Assembly: GCF_027941915.1 (NCBI RefSeq)
Contig: NZ_CP116009.1
Location: 992,001-1,056,000, forward strand
Source: Ramlibacter tataouinensis
GTDB lineage: Bacteria > Pseudomonadota > Gammaproteobacteria > Burkholderiales > Burkholderiaceae_C
Length of the DNA stretch: 64,000 bases
Direction of reading: 5' to 3'
Made by a program: the position numbers and the translations under genes. Position 1 is the stretch's first letter, and every line of letters begins with the position of its first letter. The notes beneath the pieces were generated by a model. It was not told where the DNA came from, did no database searches, and saw only the letters and a program-made list of their open reading frames with translations. Shown in pieces: positions 50,118 to 60,292 of the stretch.

Positions 50118-51620
50118 TCAGACGTCGAAGTACAGCTGGAACTCCCAGGGGTGGGGCCGCAGCCGGACGGGATCGATCTCCTTGCGCCGCTTGTAGTCGA
50201 TCCAGGTGTCGATGACGTCGCGCGTGAAGACGTCGCCGGCAATCAGGAAGGCGTGGTCCTCCTCCAGCGCCGCGAGCGACTCCTGCAGCGATGCGGGAAC
50301 CTGCCGCACCCGGCCCGCTTCCTCGGGCGGCAGGTCGTAGATGTTCTTGTCCAGCGGCTCCCCCGGCTCGATCCGGCCGGCGATGCCATCCAGGCCGGCC
50401 ATCAGCATCGCGGCGAACGCGAGGTAGGCGTTGGCGGAAGGGTCGGGACAGCGGAACTCCACGCGCCGGGCGCCCGGCGAGCTCGAGTACATCGGAATGC
50501 GCGCGGCCGCCGAACGGTTGCGCTGCGACATGGCGAGGTTGACGGGCGCCTCGTAGCCCGGCACCAGCCGCTTGTAGGAGTTGGTAGTGGGAGCGCAGAA
50601 CGCCATCAGGGCCGGCGCGTGCCTGAGCAGCCCACCGATGTACCAGCGGCATTCCTGCGAGGTCAGCGCCCAGCCATTGGCGTCGTAGAAGAGGTTCTTC
50701 CCGTCCTTCCACAGGCTCTGGTGGCAATGCATGCCGCTGGCGTTGTCGCCGAAGATCGGCTTGGGCATGAAGGTGGCCACCTTGTCGTGCCGGCGCGCGA
50801 CGTTCTTGCAGATGTACTTGTAGATCATCACGTTGTCCGCCATCCGCGTGAGGGGCGCGAACTTCATGTCGATCTCGTTCTGCCCCGCGGTCGCGACTTC
50901 GTGGTGGTGCACCTCGACCTGGATGCCGGCCTGCATCAGCGCCAGCACGATCTCGGAGCGGATGTCCTGCAGCGTGTCCTGCGGCGGCACCGGAAAGTAG
51001 CCTTCCTTGAAGCGCGACTTGTAGCCCAGGTTGCCGCCACCGTACGCGCCTTCGTCCGCGCCCGAGTTCCATGCGCCTTCGGCCGACTCGATGTAGTAGT
51101 AGCCGGAGTGTTCGTCCTGGCCGAAGCGCACGGAATCGAAGATGAAGAACTCCAGCTCGGGCCCGAAATAGCAGGTCTGGGCGAGGCCGGTGGACTTCAG
51201 GTAGTTCTCGGCCTTGCGGGCGACATGGCGCGGATCGCGCGAGTACGGCGTGCCCAGCACGGGATCGTGCACGTCGCAGACCATGGCCAGCGTCGGCAGC
51301 TCGCACAGCGGATCGACGAACGCCGTCGACGGATCGGGCTTGAGCAGCATGTCCGACTCGTGGATCTCCTGGAACCCGCGGATCGACGAGCCGTCGAAGC
51401 CGATGCCGTCGCTGAAGAGCCCCTCGTGCAGCTCAGGCAGGGCGATCGAGAAGTGCTGCCAGATCCCCGGCAGGTCGGTGAACCTGAGGTCGATGATCTG
51501 GATCCCCTGGTTCTCGACCATGGAGATCACGTCCCCGGGCGACGCCGGCCGCTTGATCTGGTACCCGCCCGGGGTGACGGAGGCGGTTCCGGTTTCCGTG
51601 ACAACCTGCTGAGTGGACAT
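50118..51620 (-). CDS. glnA: Type I glutamine synthetase, paralogue-type N-terminus
   Basis: 500 residues from the ATG at 51620 with GGAGG just upstream. The core is complete: [74 protein letters not shown] and [14 protein letters not shown]. The adenylylation Tyr is kept in [10 protein letters not shown]. The N-terminus has about 20 extra residues. [22 protein letters not shown] differs from the usual betaproteobacterial form (V-x-F-V-D-F-R-F-T-D-T-R-G), and resembles cyanobacterial enzymes. No ntrBC or glnK is adjacent. A second housekeeping glnA is probably elsewhere. Confidence 0.93.
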   Translation of the reverse strand: MSTQQVVTETGTASVTPGGYQIKRPASPGDVISMVENQGIQIIDLRFTDLPGIWQHFSIALPELHEGLFSDGIGFDGSSIRGFQEIHESDMLLKPDPSTAFVDPLCELPTLAMVCDVHDPVLGTPYSRDPRHVARKAENYLKSTGLAQTCYFGPELEFFIFDSVRFGQDEHSGYYYIESAEGAWNSGADEGAYGGGNLGYKSRFKEGYFPVPPQDTLQDIRSEIVLALMQAGIQVEVHHHEVATAGQNEIDMKFAPLTRMADNVMIYKYICKNVARRHDKVATFMPKPIFGDNASGMHCHQSLWKDGKNLFYDANGWALTSQECRWYIGGLLRHAPALMAFCAPTTNSYKRLVPGYEAPVNLAMSQRNRSAAARIPMYSSSPGARRVEFRCPDPSANAYLAFAAMLMAGLDGIAGRIEPGEPLDKNIYDLPPEEAGRVRQVPASLQESLAALEEDHAFLIAGDVFTRDVIDTWIDYKRRKEIDPVRLRPHPWEFQLYFDV

Positions 51621-51730
51621 GGCTGCCTCCTGAGCGATGACCCATCGTAGGCCGGCCGATCCGGATTGCAAGGCGTTCGCGGGAACGCCGGCGCCGTGCC
51701 GGCGCGCCGCTGCCTCATCCGCGCCATCGT

Positions 51731-51982
51731 TCAGCCCAGCTCGAACGTCGTGACCCCATACAGGCCGTGCATGTTCACGGCCGGCGGTTGGCCCGTGTAC
51801 ATGCGTGCGGTCTCGAACGACCGGCTCGCCCTGCAGCGTGCCGACGAAGAAGCCTTGCGGATCGGCGGCGTGGAAGGTCCCGGCGTCGTGCAGGCCCGGA
51901 TTCCAGCCTTCCCGTGCCGCCCACTCGATCGCCAGCGCGACCTCGTCACGGCCCATGTCCGGGCGACATACCCCGCTTCCAT
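51731..51982 (-). pseudogene. Decayed GNAT acetyltransferase gene
   Basis: Two frames together preserve parts of one protein. From the ATG at 51982 comes MEAGYVAR, then after a frame change near 51955 the stretch [20 protein letters not shown] and [19 protein letters not shown], a typical GNAT beginning. A second frame change near 51820, with the middle of the protein missing, leads to [24 protein letters not shown] and the stop at 51731, a typical end of two-domain acetyltransferases of about 280 residues. I read it as an internal deletion plus frameshifts. It lies between glnA and a lipoprotein gene. Confidence 0.65.
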
Positions 51983-52105
51983 CGCGCCATCCTAGGTCCG
52001 GTCCACCGTCGAGCGAAGCAGCTGCTTGCATCCGTTTGCGGATCTTGCGCAGGAGAACTTCAACGCCCGTGCGCACGTGCCGAAGCGATGCGCGGGGATA
52101 CCGTG

Positions 52106-52402
52106 TCAGCGACGGTGGTCGCGGCGGTGATGATGGCGGTCGGGATGGTGGTGGTGGCGGTGGCGGTAGCCGGGGCCACCGAAGATGTCGAGACGGACGC
52201 TCGGGCCGTAATGGACCGGCGGCGGCACATAGACCGGCGCCGGCGCCACGATGACCGGTGGCGCGTTGCCGTACGCCACCGGTGCGGGATAGGTCGCGTA
52301 GGCCGGGGGCTCCGAGTACACAGCGCAGCCACCCAGCACCCCTGCTGCCCCGAACACTGCTGCCGTGAATGCAATGCGTTTGACGATGCGCTTGACGTTC
52401 AT
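52106..52402 (-). CDS. Small lipoprotein with His-rich C-terminus
   Basis: 98 residues from the ATG at 52402. The N-terminal helix ends at the lipobox VLGGC, so the mature protein should be lipid-anchored. The body is rich in Pro, Tyr and Ala with [14 protein letters not shown], and the last 20 residues hold about ten histidines with Arg and Asp. The tail could bind nickel, zinc or copper. Similar short proteins with YXXPP and HHRH tails occur in many Burkholderiales without assigned function. Confidence 0.75.
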   Translation of the reverse strand: MNVKRIVKRIAFTAAVFGAAGVLGGCAVYSEPPAYATYPAPVAYGNAPPVIVAPAPVYVPPPVHYGPSVRLDIFGGPGYRHRHHHHPDRHHHRRDHRR

Positions 52403-52547
52403 GGCGCGATCCTCTTCCATTGGAGCCGTTGCGCGATGGCCGGCACGCAAACTTCGCCATCAGATGTAAGCGCGCCAGGGGTCGGCGGGTGCGCAGCCGC
52501 GGACAATCGCGTGCCAAAGCGGCGACCTTGATTGCCTCTCCCGTGCC

Positions 52548-53021
52548 ATGACTGCCGACCCGCCAGTTCGCCTGGCCCAGCCCGCCGATGCGGGGGACAT
52601 CGCCGCGATGTCGCGCGACCTGATCGAACGCGGCCTGCCGTGGACCTGGCGCCGCGACCGCGTGCTGGCGGCCATCCGCGATCCCGACACCAACGTCGCC
52701 GTCATCCGGGTGGATGGCGCCCTCGTTGCGTTCGGCATCATGGAGTACCTGGAAGCAGATGCCTACCTGTCCCTGCTGGCCGTGCGCGGAACGAGCCAGC
52801 GCAGCGGGTTCGGCCGCTCGCTGCTGCGCTGGCTGGAAGCGTCAGCCCGGGTCGCGGGCGCGCGCCGGATTCGCCTCGAAGCGAGGCGGGACAACGTCCC
52901 GGCCCGGACGTTCTACAACGAGCTGGGCTACCACGAGGTGGCGATCAGGCACGGCAGGTACAGCGACGGCGTGGACGGGGTGCTGCTGGAGAAGTGGCTG
53001 CGGACATCCCCAGCTCCCTGA
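52548..53021 (+). CDS. GNAT-family N-acetyltransferase
   Basis: 157 residues. The acetyl-CoA-binding motif A is [23 protein letters not shown] (residues 75-97, with the R-x-x-G-x-G/S pattern in QRSGFGRS), then [25 protein letters not shown] is the usual motif B with the Tyr. It transfers an acetyl group to an unknown amine. It converges with the DUF1810 gene, seven bp apart. Confidence 0.87.
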   Translation: MTADPPVRLAQPADAGDIAAMSRDLIERGLPWTWRRDRVLAAIRDPDTNVAVIRVDGALVAFGIMEYLEADAYLSLLAVRGTSQRSGFGRSLLRWLEASARVAGARRIRLEARRDNVPARTFYNELGYHEVAIRHGRYSDGVDGVLLEKWLRTSPAP

Positions 53022-53028
53022 GGGCCGG

Positions 53029-53457
53029 TCAGCGCGCCAGCAGCGCCGTCGTCAGCGGGTCGCGTTGGCCACCGAACCAGGCTTCCAGGCATTCGGAGAA
53101 GGCCCGGGACCCGGGCGCCACGGCTTCGAACAGCGTGAGGCAGGAACGCAGCTTCATGGCATCCACCTCTCCGAATACCTCCGTGGCGGAGCGATCGCGC
53201 ACCGCCAGCAACAGGTCACAGCACTCGAGCAGCCGCGGACCCAGCACCGGGTGCTCGAGGTAAGCCCGTGCTTCCTCGGCCCCGGCGATGCCAAAGAAGC
53301 GCGCGGTGCCGCTTCGGCCGAGCGCTGCCAGCTGGGGAAAGACGAACCACATCCAGTGCGTTCGCTTCCGGCCGGCGCGCAGCTCCGCCGTGACGTCGTC
53401 CCACACGGGCGCCTGCGCGTCGGCAAAGCGCTGGAGGCGAAACGGGTCGGCGGACAT
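53029..53457 (-). CDS. DUF1810-family protein
   Basis: 142 residues. The pattern LQRFADAQAPVWDDVTAELR, then RKRTHWMWFVFPQLAALGRS and the end LFEAVAPGSRAFSECLEAWFGGQRD is specific to the DUF1810 family, with no known catalytic activity. Relatives are sometimes annotated as calpastatin by name transfer only. It lies 31 bp downstream of the dodecin gene and may be in the same transcript. Confidence 0.85.
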   Translation of the reverse strand: MSADPFRLQRFADAQAPVWDDVTAELRAGRKRTHWMWFVFPQLAALGRSGTARFFGIAGAEEARAYLEHPVLGPRLLECCDLLLAVRDRSATEVFGEVDAMKLRSCLTLFEAVAPGSRAFSECLEAWFGGQRDPLTTALLAR

Positions 53458-53488
53458 GCCTCGAGCAACCGGCTCTGCGATCGCCTCC

Positions 53489-53695
53489 TCACTCGAGGGT
53501 GAAACCGACCTTCAGCGTCACCTGCCAGTGGGCCACCTTCCCGTCCTGGATATGGCCGCGTGTTTCCACGACCTCGAACCAGTTCATGTTGCGGAGGGTC
53601 TCGCTGGCCTTGGCAATGGCCGTGTTGACGGCGTCTTCGATTCCCGAGGGCGAGGACCCGGTGATTTCCAGGATCTTGTACACGTGTTGGGACAT
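53489..53695 (-). CDS. Dodecin flavin-storage protein
   Basis: 68 residues, the normal dodecin length. [18 protein letters not shown] and [21 protein letters not shown] are diagnostic, including the Trp that stacks on the bound flavin. The C-terminal [15 protein letters not shown] completes the three-strand sheet. Dodecamers bind riboflavin or FMN and may limit free flavin. It is encoded 46 bp downstream of the collagen-like lipoprotein gene on the same strand. Confidence 0.92.
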   Translation of the reverse strand: MSQHVYKILEITGSSPSGIEDAVNTAIAKASETLRNMNWFEVVETRGHIQDGKVAHWQVTLKVGFTLE

Positions 53696-53741
53696 GGCAT
53701 CTCCTGACAGTCGACTGATGGTGTTGGCCCCTCGGGTGCGA

Positions 53742-55481
53742 CTACCTCGATGCGCCGCTCGTCGTGGCCGACCCCATCGTGCCGATGATGTCGCTGCCAG
53801 CCGCTCCTGCCGTGCCGGCCATGTCGGTGGTCGTGCCGGTCGTGCCGAACGCGCCCGGTGAGACGAACGTGCCCGGCGTGCCGCTCGTGCTGAACGTTCC
53901 GGGCGAGCCAAACGTTCCCGGTATGACGAACGTTGCCGGTGCACCCGACGTTCCGGTGGTGCCGGTCGTGCCGGGCGAACCGAACGTTCCCGGTATGACG
54001 AACGTCCCCGGCGTACCCGACGTTCCGGTGGTGCCGGTCGTGCCGATCGACCCCGGCGAGCCGAACGTTCCCGGTGTGACAAAGGTCCCCGGCGTTCCTG
54101 GCGTCGCAAGCGTTCCCGGCGTTCCAAACGTCCCGGGAATGACAAACGTTCCCGGGGCGCCAATCGTGCCCGTCGCGCCGGCCGTGCCAGTCGTACCGGC
54201 GGCGCCGGTCGTGCCAGTCGTGCCAGTCGTGCCAGTCGTGCCAGTCGTGACAGTCGTGCCGGTCGTGCCGGTCGTGCCGGTGCTCGTCCCAGCAAGGAGC
54301 GGCGACACGAACACCTGTCCGTTCGTCTGCTGGAACGTGCCGGAGGCCAGCACGGCGCGGCTGGCGTCGTCCGCCAGGGCGAGCGCGCGCCAGTTCGTTT
54401 CTCCGGCGGGCGCGGTCGCCTGCGTGAACGAGACGCCGCCGTTGGTGGACAGCAGCACCTGCCCGGGGCCGCCGCCCACGGTCGAGGACAAGGTTGCACC
54501 GATCACCCCGCCGTCGCCCGACATCGACAGCGACGTGTAGGCGCCGGCCACGGCGCTGCCTTGCCTCCAGCTCAACTGGGAGCCGGAGAGATTGCCGACG
54601 TAGAGCCCGGTGCTGGCGTTTGCGGCCGGCACGCCGATGCCGAAATCCGTGTTGCCGGCCACGGCGATCCGGGAGCCGTCGTCGGACATGGCCACGCGGT
54701 ACCAGCCGTTGGCCACGTCCGTCCCGCCGACCCTGACGGGAACCGGCGCGAACGTTAGCCCGGCATCGCCCGACACGTACACGATGCCGTTGTGGCTGAC
54801 CGCGACCACCCGCGTGCCATCCGCCGAGCTGTCCACCCCGCGGAAGGCGTCGACCAGGGCCGCGCCGCCTGCCAGCCTCGCCTGGGTGAACGTGGGAGTC
54901 GACGCGTTCGCGTTGGTGGACACCCAGACCGGACCGTTCAGCACCACGGCCACGATGCGCGAGCCGTCGTCGGAGATCGTGACCGACTCGTAGTCGAGCG
55001 CATTGGCCCGGTTGATCGCCGTGTCGATGCGAGTCCAGGTCGCACCGGAGTCGGTCGACAGGAACATGCCGCCGCCGATGCCCACCGCCACCATCCGGTC
55101 GCCCGCCGGCGTCATGTCCAGCGAGATCCACAGCGCGGACGGCGCGCTGGTGGGCGTGAATTCGACGCCCGAGTTGCGCGACACGAAGATCTGCCCGCCG
55201 TTGGTGCGGATGGTCGTGGCGGCCATCACGGTCCCGGTCTCGTTCGTCGCCACCCAGTGGTACTGGTCCGGGACCAGCCCTCCCGCCGGGGTCCAGGCCA
55301 GCGCGACCGGGCTTGCGGCGCTGGCCGTTCCACCCGAAGCGCCGCCCGACCCGCCGGCCGAGGTGCCGGTGGCCGCCGTGCCAGTGCTCGTCCCGTTATC
55401 GTCCCCGCCGCCACAGGCGGCCAGGCACACGGCCGCCAGCACGGCTGACAGCCGGACCTTCCCTTTCCATGCTTGCCGCAT
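53742..55481 (-). CDS. Lipoprotein with beta-propeller-like repeats and a collagen-like tail
   Basis: 579 residues from the ATG at 55481. The signal peptide ends at the lipobox CLAAC, so the protein should be lipidated. Residues 60-390 hold repeats of the sialidase/BNR kind, with recurring Sx[25 protein letters not shown] and LSTNGGVSF turns, expected to form a beta propeller. Residues 402-562 are Gly-X-Y triplets with long runs of GTT and three copies of a motif close to [13 protein letters not shown]; a short tail follows. The layout is a surface protein with a globular head and a stalk; whether the triplets form a triple helix is unproven. Pro is sparse compared with collagen, and Thr is frequent. 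Confidence 0.85.
   Translation of the reverse strand: MRQAWKGKVRLSAVLAAVCLAACGGGDDNGTSTGTAATGTSAGGSGGASGGTASAASPVALAWTPAGGLVPDQYHWVATNETGTVMAATTIRTNGGQIFVSRNSGVEFTPTSAPSALWISLDMTPAGDRMVAVGIGGGMFLSTDSGATWTRIDTAINRANALDYESVTISDDGSRIVAVVLNGPVWVSTNANASTPTFTQARLAGGAALVDAFRGVDSSADGTRVVAVSHNGIVYVSGDAGLTFAPVPVRVGGTDVANGWYRVAMSDDGSRIAVAGNTDFGIGVPAANASTGLYVGNLSGSQLSWRQGSAVAGAYTSLSMSGDGGVIGATLSSTVGGGPGQVLLSTNGGVSFTQATAPAGETNWRALALADDASRAVLASGTFQQTNGQVFVSPLLAGTSTGTTGTTGTTVTTGTTGTTGTTGTTGAAGTTGTAGATGTIGAPGTFVIPGTFGTPGTLATPGTPGTFVTPGTFGSPGSIGTTGTTGTSGTPGTFVIPGTFGSPGTTGTTGTSGAPATFVIPGTFGSPGTFSTSGTPGTFVSPGAFGTTGTTTDMAGTAGAAGSDIIGTMGSATTSGASR
53796..54278. repeat. Tandem repeats encoding the collagen-like region
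   Basis: 483 bp encode about 53 Gly-X-Y-like triplets. Near 54210-54280 the DNA is a run of near-identical 9-bp units (GTGCCAGTC on the plus strand and its one-base variants). Farther left the unit lengthens: segments around 53920, 54000 and 54120 carry the related AACGTTCCCGG motif and encode [13 protein letters not shown] blocks. Every unit length is a multiple of three, so slippage would change the tail length without a frameshift. A few triplets break the Gly pattern (V-T-T, V-I-P, A-T-P, A-T-F, S-T-S). Confidence 0.8.
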
Positions 55482-55818
55482 CGTCGGGCTCCATCCATCG
55501 GGACACTCGCGACTGCCGCGAAGTCGCGTTCGACGATGACGAGGCCGGGCGCCGGATGCGCACCGGTTTGCAATTCTTGTGAACGCACCGTTGCCCACGG
55601 CCGGGCGAGCGGCCGTTCGCCCAAAAGCCAAGCTCGACCAGGTGGAATGAGGCACGGACCGGCCTGCGCGTGAATGAGCAGCGCGCGAACGTCGCGCCGG
55701 GCGCGCTCGCCGGCGGTACCGTTGGTGACGGTTGCCGCGCCCGGCCACCGGGAAGCAGCCTGATGAGGCGCATCGAGCCGGCGCGGGGGCTGCAGCCGGC
55801 TCGGGCGCGCGACGCCTC
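55482..55818. other. Non-coding region between the collagen-like lipoprotein and the thiolase
   Basis: 337 bp separating the start of the lipoprotein gene from the stop of the thiolase operon. I see no convincing gene in it on either strand. It should hold the lipoprotein promoter and any terminator of the long acyl-CoA operon. One short dyad, GGGCGA (55606-55611) and TCGCCC (55620-55625 approximately), is present; it has no T-run in the correct position. Confidence 0.4.
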
Positions 55819-57021
55819 TCAGGCCCGCTCGAACACGGCGGCCAACCCCTGGCCGCCGCCGATGCACATGGTCTCGAGGGCATAGCGGCCCTTGCGCCGC
55901 TGCAGTTCATGAAGCAGGGTGGCGAGGATGCGCACGCCGGTCGCGCCGATCGGATGGCCGAGCGAGATCCCCGAGCCGTTGACGTTGAGCCGGTCGGGGT
56001 CGTTCCAGCCCCAGCCGCGCAGCACGGCCAGCACCTGGCAGGCAAACGCTTCGTTCAGCTCGACCAGGTCCATCCGGTCCAGGGTCAGGCCGGTGCGCGC
56101 CATCAGCTTCTCGACGGCCGGCACCGGCCCGATGCCCATGCGCGAGGGCTCGCACCCTGCCGCCGCCCAGCCCACCAGGGTGGCCATGGGCTGCAGGCCG
56201 AGCGACTCCAGCCGGTCTTCGGCCACGACCAGGCACGCCGCCGCGGCGTCGTTCTGCTGGCTCGCGTTGCCGGCCGTGACCGTTCCGCCCTTCACCAGCG
56301 GGCGCAGCGCTCCCAGGCTCTCCATCGAGGCGTCCTCGCGGATCCCTTCGTCGCGGGTGACCAGCCGGGGCTCCCCCTTCTTCTGCGGCACGGGCACGGG
56401 AACCACTTCGCTGTCGAACCGCCCGTCGCGCCAGGCCGCGGCCGCGCGCTGGTGGCTGCGCACGGCGTAGGCGTCCGCTTCCTCGCGGCCGATGCCGAAA
56501 TCGCGGGCGAGGTTCTCCGCCGTCTCGATCATCCCGGAGATCGCCCCGAAGCGTTCCACCGGCTGCGAGCGCTCGCGCCCGCGCTCGAGCCGGTCATGGA
56601 ACCTCACGCTGCCGGCGCGCGCGCCCCAGCGCATGTCGGTGCTGTAGTACTCCACGTTGCTCATGCTCTCGACGCCGCCGGCGACGACGACGTCGGCGGC
56701 GCCGCTCTGCACCATCATGCAGGCCGTGACGATCGCCTGCAGGCCGCCGCCGCAGCGGCGGTCGAGCTGGAAGCCCGGCACCGACACCGGCAGCCCGGCC
56801 TGCAGCGCGGCCCAGCGACCGATGCACGGGGTTTCGCCGCTGGCGTAGGACTGGGCGAACACGACATCGTCGATGCGCTGCGGATCGATCCGGGTCCTAT
56901 CCAGCAGCTCGCGCAGCGTGATGGCCGCCAGCTCCTCGACCGGCACCGGCCGCAGGCTGCCGCCGAAGGTGCCGACGGGGGTGCGAAGGGGGGAAACGAT
57001 GGCGGCTCGGCGCATGGGCAT
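55819..57021 (-). CDS. Thiolase (acetyl-CoA acyltransferase)
   Basis: 400 residues. All thiolase catalytic elements are visible: LDRRCGGGLQA with the nucleophile Cys near residue 90, ELNEAFACQ, NVNGSGISLGHPIGATG with the His, and CIGGGQG with the second Cys. It catalyses the reversible cleavage of a 3-ketoacyl-CoA into acetyl-CoA and a shortened acyl-CoA, the last step of a beta-oxidation-type route. It is the last gene of the leftward catabolic operon, 49 bp after the acyl-CoA dehydrogenase. Confidence 0.94.
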   Translation of the reverse strand: MPMRRAAIVSPLRTPVGTFGGSLRPVPVEELAAITLRELLDRTRIDPQRIDDVVFAQSYASGETPCIGRWAALQAGLPVSVPGFQLDRRCGGGLQAIVTACMMVQSGAADVVVAGGVESMSNVEYYSTDMRWGARAGSVRFHDRLERGRERSQPVERFGAISGMIETAENLARDFGIGREEADAYAVRSHQRAAAAWRDGRFDSEVVPVPVPQKKGEPRLVTRDEGIREDASMESLGALRPLVKGGTVTAGNASQQNDAAAACLVVAEDRLESLGLQPMATLVGWAAAGCEPSRMGIGPVPAVEKLMARTGLTLDRMDLVELNEAFACQVLAVLRGWGWNDPDRLNVNGSGISLGHPIGATGVRILATLLHELQRRKGRYALETMCIGGGQGLAAVFERA

Positions 57022-57070
57022 TCCTCGATAGCGTGGTTGAAAGTTCCGCCGGACGGCTCATGACGCGCGG

Positions 57071-58236
57071 CTAGAACGAGCGGGGCAGCCCCAGCAGGTG
57101 CTCGGCGACGTAGCTGAGGATCAGGTTGGTGGAGATCGGCGCCACCTGGTACAGCCGGGTCTCGCGGAACTTGCGCTCGACGTCGTATTCGTGGGCGAAG
57201 CCGAAACCGCCATGGAACTGCAGGCAGGCGTTGGCCGCCTCCCAGCTGGCCTTGGCCGCCAGGTACTTGGCCATGTTGGCTTCGGCGCCGCAGGGCTGGC
57301 CGGCGTCGAACAGCCGGCAGGCCTTGAAGCGCATCAGGTTGGCCGCCTCCACCTCGATGTAGCTTTCGGCGATCGGGAACTGCACGCCCTGGTTCTGGCC
57401 GATCGGCCGGCCGAACACCATGCGCTCGCCGGCGTACTTCGTCACCTTGTCGAGGAACCACCAGCCGTCGCCGATGCATTCGGCCGCGATCAGCGTGCGT
57501 TCGGCGTTGAGCCCGTCCAGGATGTACCTGAAGCCCTGGCCCTCCTGGCCGATCAGGTTCTCGGCCGGGATCTCCAGGTTCTCGAAGAACAGCTCGTTGG
57601 TCTCGTGGTTGACCATGTTGGCGATCGGCCGCACGGTCAGGCCGCTCTTCTCGGCCTCGTGCAGGTCGACCATGAAGATCGACATGCCTTCCGATTTCCT
57701 CTTCACCTCGGCCAGCGGCGTGGTGCGCGCCAGCAGGATCATCCAATCGGAGTGCTGCACGCGCGAGATCCACACCTTCTGGCCGTTGACCACGTAGCGG
57801 TCGCCCTTCTTCACGGCGGTGGTCTTGATCTTGGTGGTGTCGGTGCCGGTGGTCGGCTCGGTCACGCCCATCGACTGCAGGCGCCATTCGCCGGAGGCGA
57901 TCTTCGGCAGGTACTTGCGCTTCTGCTCGGGCGAGCCGTGGCGCAGCAGCGTGCCCATGTTGTACATCTGGCCGTGGCAGGCGCCGGCGTTGCCGCCGCT
58001 GCGGTTGATCTCCTCCATGATCACCGAGGCCTCGGCCAGGCCCAGGCCCGAGCCGCCGTACTCGGCGGGGATCAGCGCCGCCAGCCAGCCCGCGCGGGTC
58101 AGCGCGTCGACGAAGGCCTCGGGGTAGGCCTTGTCCGCGTCGACCTTCCGGTGGTACTCGTCGGGGAACCCGGCGCACAGGGCGCGGACGGCCTCGCGGA
58201 TCTCCTGGTACGCGTCGGGGGTGGTCAGCGCGTCCA

Positions 58237-58237
<1 letters not shown>
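57071..58237 (-). CDS. Acyl-CoA dehydrogenase 1
   Basis: 388 residues. Flavin-domain motifs are clear: SMGVTEPTTGTDTTKI, GDRYVVNGQKVWISR, MVNHETNELFFENLEIP, and the C-terminal QFHGGFGFAHEYDVERKFRETRL with the region that carries the catalytic Glu in many members. It oxidises an acyl-CoA to the enoyl form, passing electrons to ETF. The start overlaps the stop of the second dehydrogenase gene (TGATG), so the two are translated together. The sequence is clearly different from its neighbour, suggesting two substrates or two steps. Confidence 0.93.
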
Positions 58238-59439
<1,202 letters not shown>

Positions 59440-59480
59440 GTCTTTGCTCTCCTCGATGACTCTGTTGGGGGGTGGCGTGC

Positions 59481-60230
59481 TCAGCCGAAGCGGCCGCCGG
59501 TGACGTGCAGCACCTCGCCGCTGATGAAGCCGGCCCGCTCGGAGGCCAGGAACACGACGGCATCGGCCACGTCCTGCGGCCGGCCGACCCGCTTGATCGG
59601 CTGCGCCTGGATCGCCTTGTCGCGGATCTGCTCGTAGGTGGGCAGCGCCTGCACCATCTCGGTTTCCATGAAGCCGGGCGCGACGCAGTTGACCGTGATG
59701 CCGTAGCGCCCCTCTTCCTGCGCCAGCGCCTTGGCCATGCCGATCAGGCCGGCTTTGGCGGCTGCGTAGTTGGCCTGGGTCGGGTTGCCGAAGTGCGCGC
59801 GCGAGCTGATGTTCACCACCCGCCCCCAGCCCTGCGCGATCAGCGTGGGCATGACGGCTTTGGTGACGAGGAAGGCGCCCTTGAGCATGACCTGGATCAC
59901 CAGGTCCCAGTCTTCCTCCGTCATCTTCACCAGGTAGCGGTCGCGCGGGAAGCCGGCGTTGTTCACCAGGATGTGGATGCCGCCGAAGGTCGCGAGCGTC
60001 TCCTGCACCAGCCGGTCCACGTCGGCGGCGCGGGTGATGTCGCCGATGACGCAGTGCGCCTGCAGGCCCTCGGCGCGCAAGGCCTCGGCCGTGGCGCGCG
60101 CCCCTTCGGCGTTGATGTCGGTGACCACCACCCTGGCGCCTTCCAGGGCGAGGCGACGCGCGGTTTCGGCGCCCAGTCCGCGCGCCGAGCCGGTCACGAT
60201 CGCGACCTTTCCTTCGATTCCCATGTCCAT
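59481..60230 (-). CDS. Short-chain dehydrogenase/reductase (FabG-like)
   Basis: 249 residues from the ATG at 60230, behind GGAGAAAACC. The Rossmann motif GSARGLGAETARRLA, the NNAG motif (ILVNNAGFPRD), the catalytic Ser of VVNISSRAHFG and the YAAAKAGL Tyr-Lys pair are all present. DINAEGARA after the second strand, with Asp, suggests NAD. It probably oxidises a 3-hydroxyacyl-CoA in the pathway, taking the place of a classical hydroxyacyl-CoA dehydrogenase. No enoyl-CoA hydratase is seen in the window, so that step must be supplied by another locus or the part of the operon beyond 64000. Confidence 0.93.
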   Translation of the reverse strand: MDMGIEGKVAIVTGSARGLGAETARRLALEGARVVVTDINAEGARATAEALRAEGLQAHCVIGDITRAADVDRLVQETLATFGGIHILVNNAGFPRDRYLVKMTEEDWDLVIQVMLKGAFLVTKAVMPTLIAQGWGRVVNISSRAHFGNPTQANYAAAKAGLIGMAKALAQEEGRYGITVNCVAPGFMETEMVQALPTYEQIRDKAIQAQPIKRVGRPQDVADAVVFLASERAGFISGEVLHVTGGRFG

Positions 60231-60292
60231 GGTTTTCTCCTGTGGGGGACGCCGCGCGGCGCGGCGAAACATCGGGCGCCCGCGGGGGCTTG

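Noticed and set aside
53764..54540. Plus-strand frame of 258 codons with a V-P-x-V-P repeat
   Set aside because: The repeat is the antisense image of the Gly-X-Y codons; the minus frame has a signal peptide, lipobox and an even distribution of features, the plus frame none.
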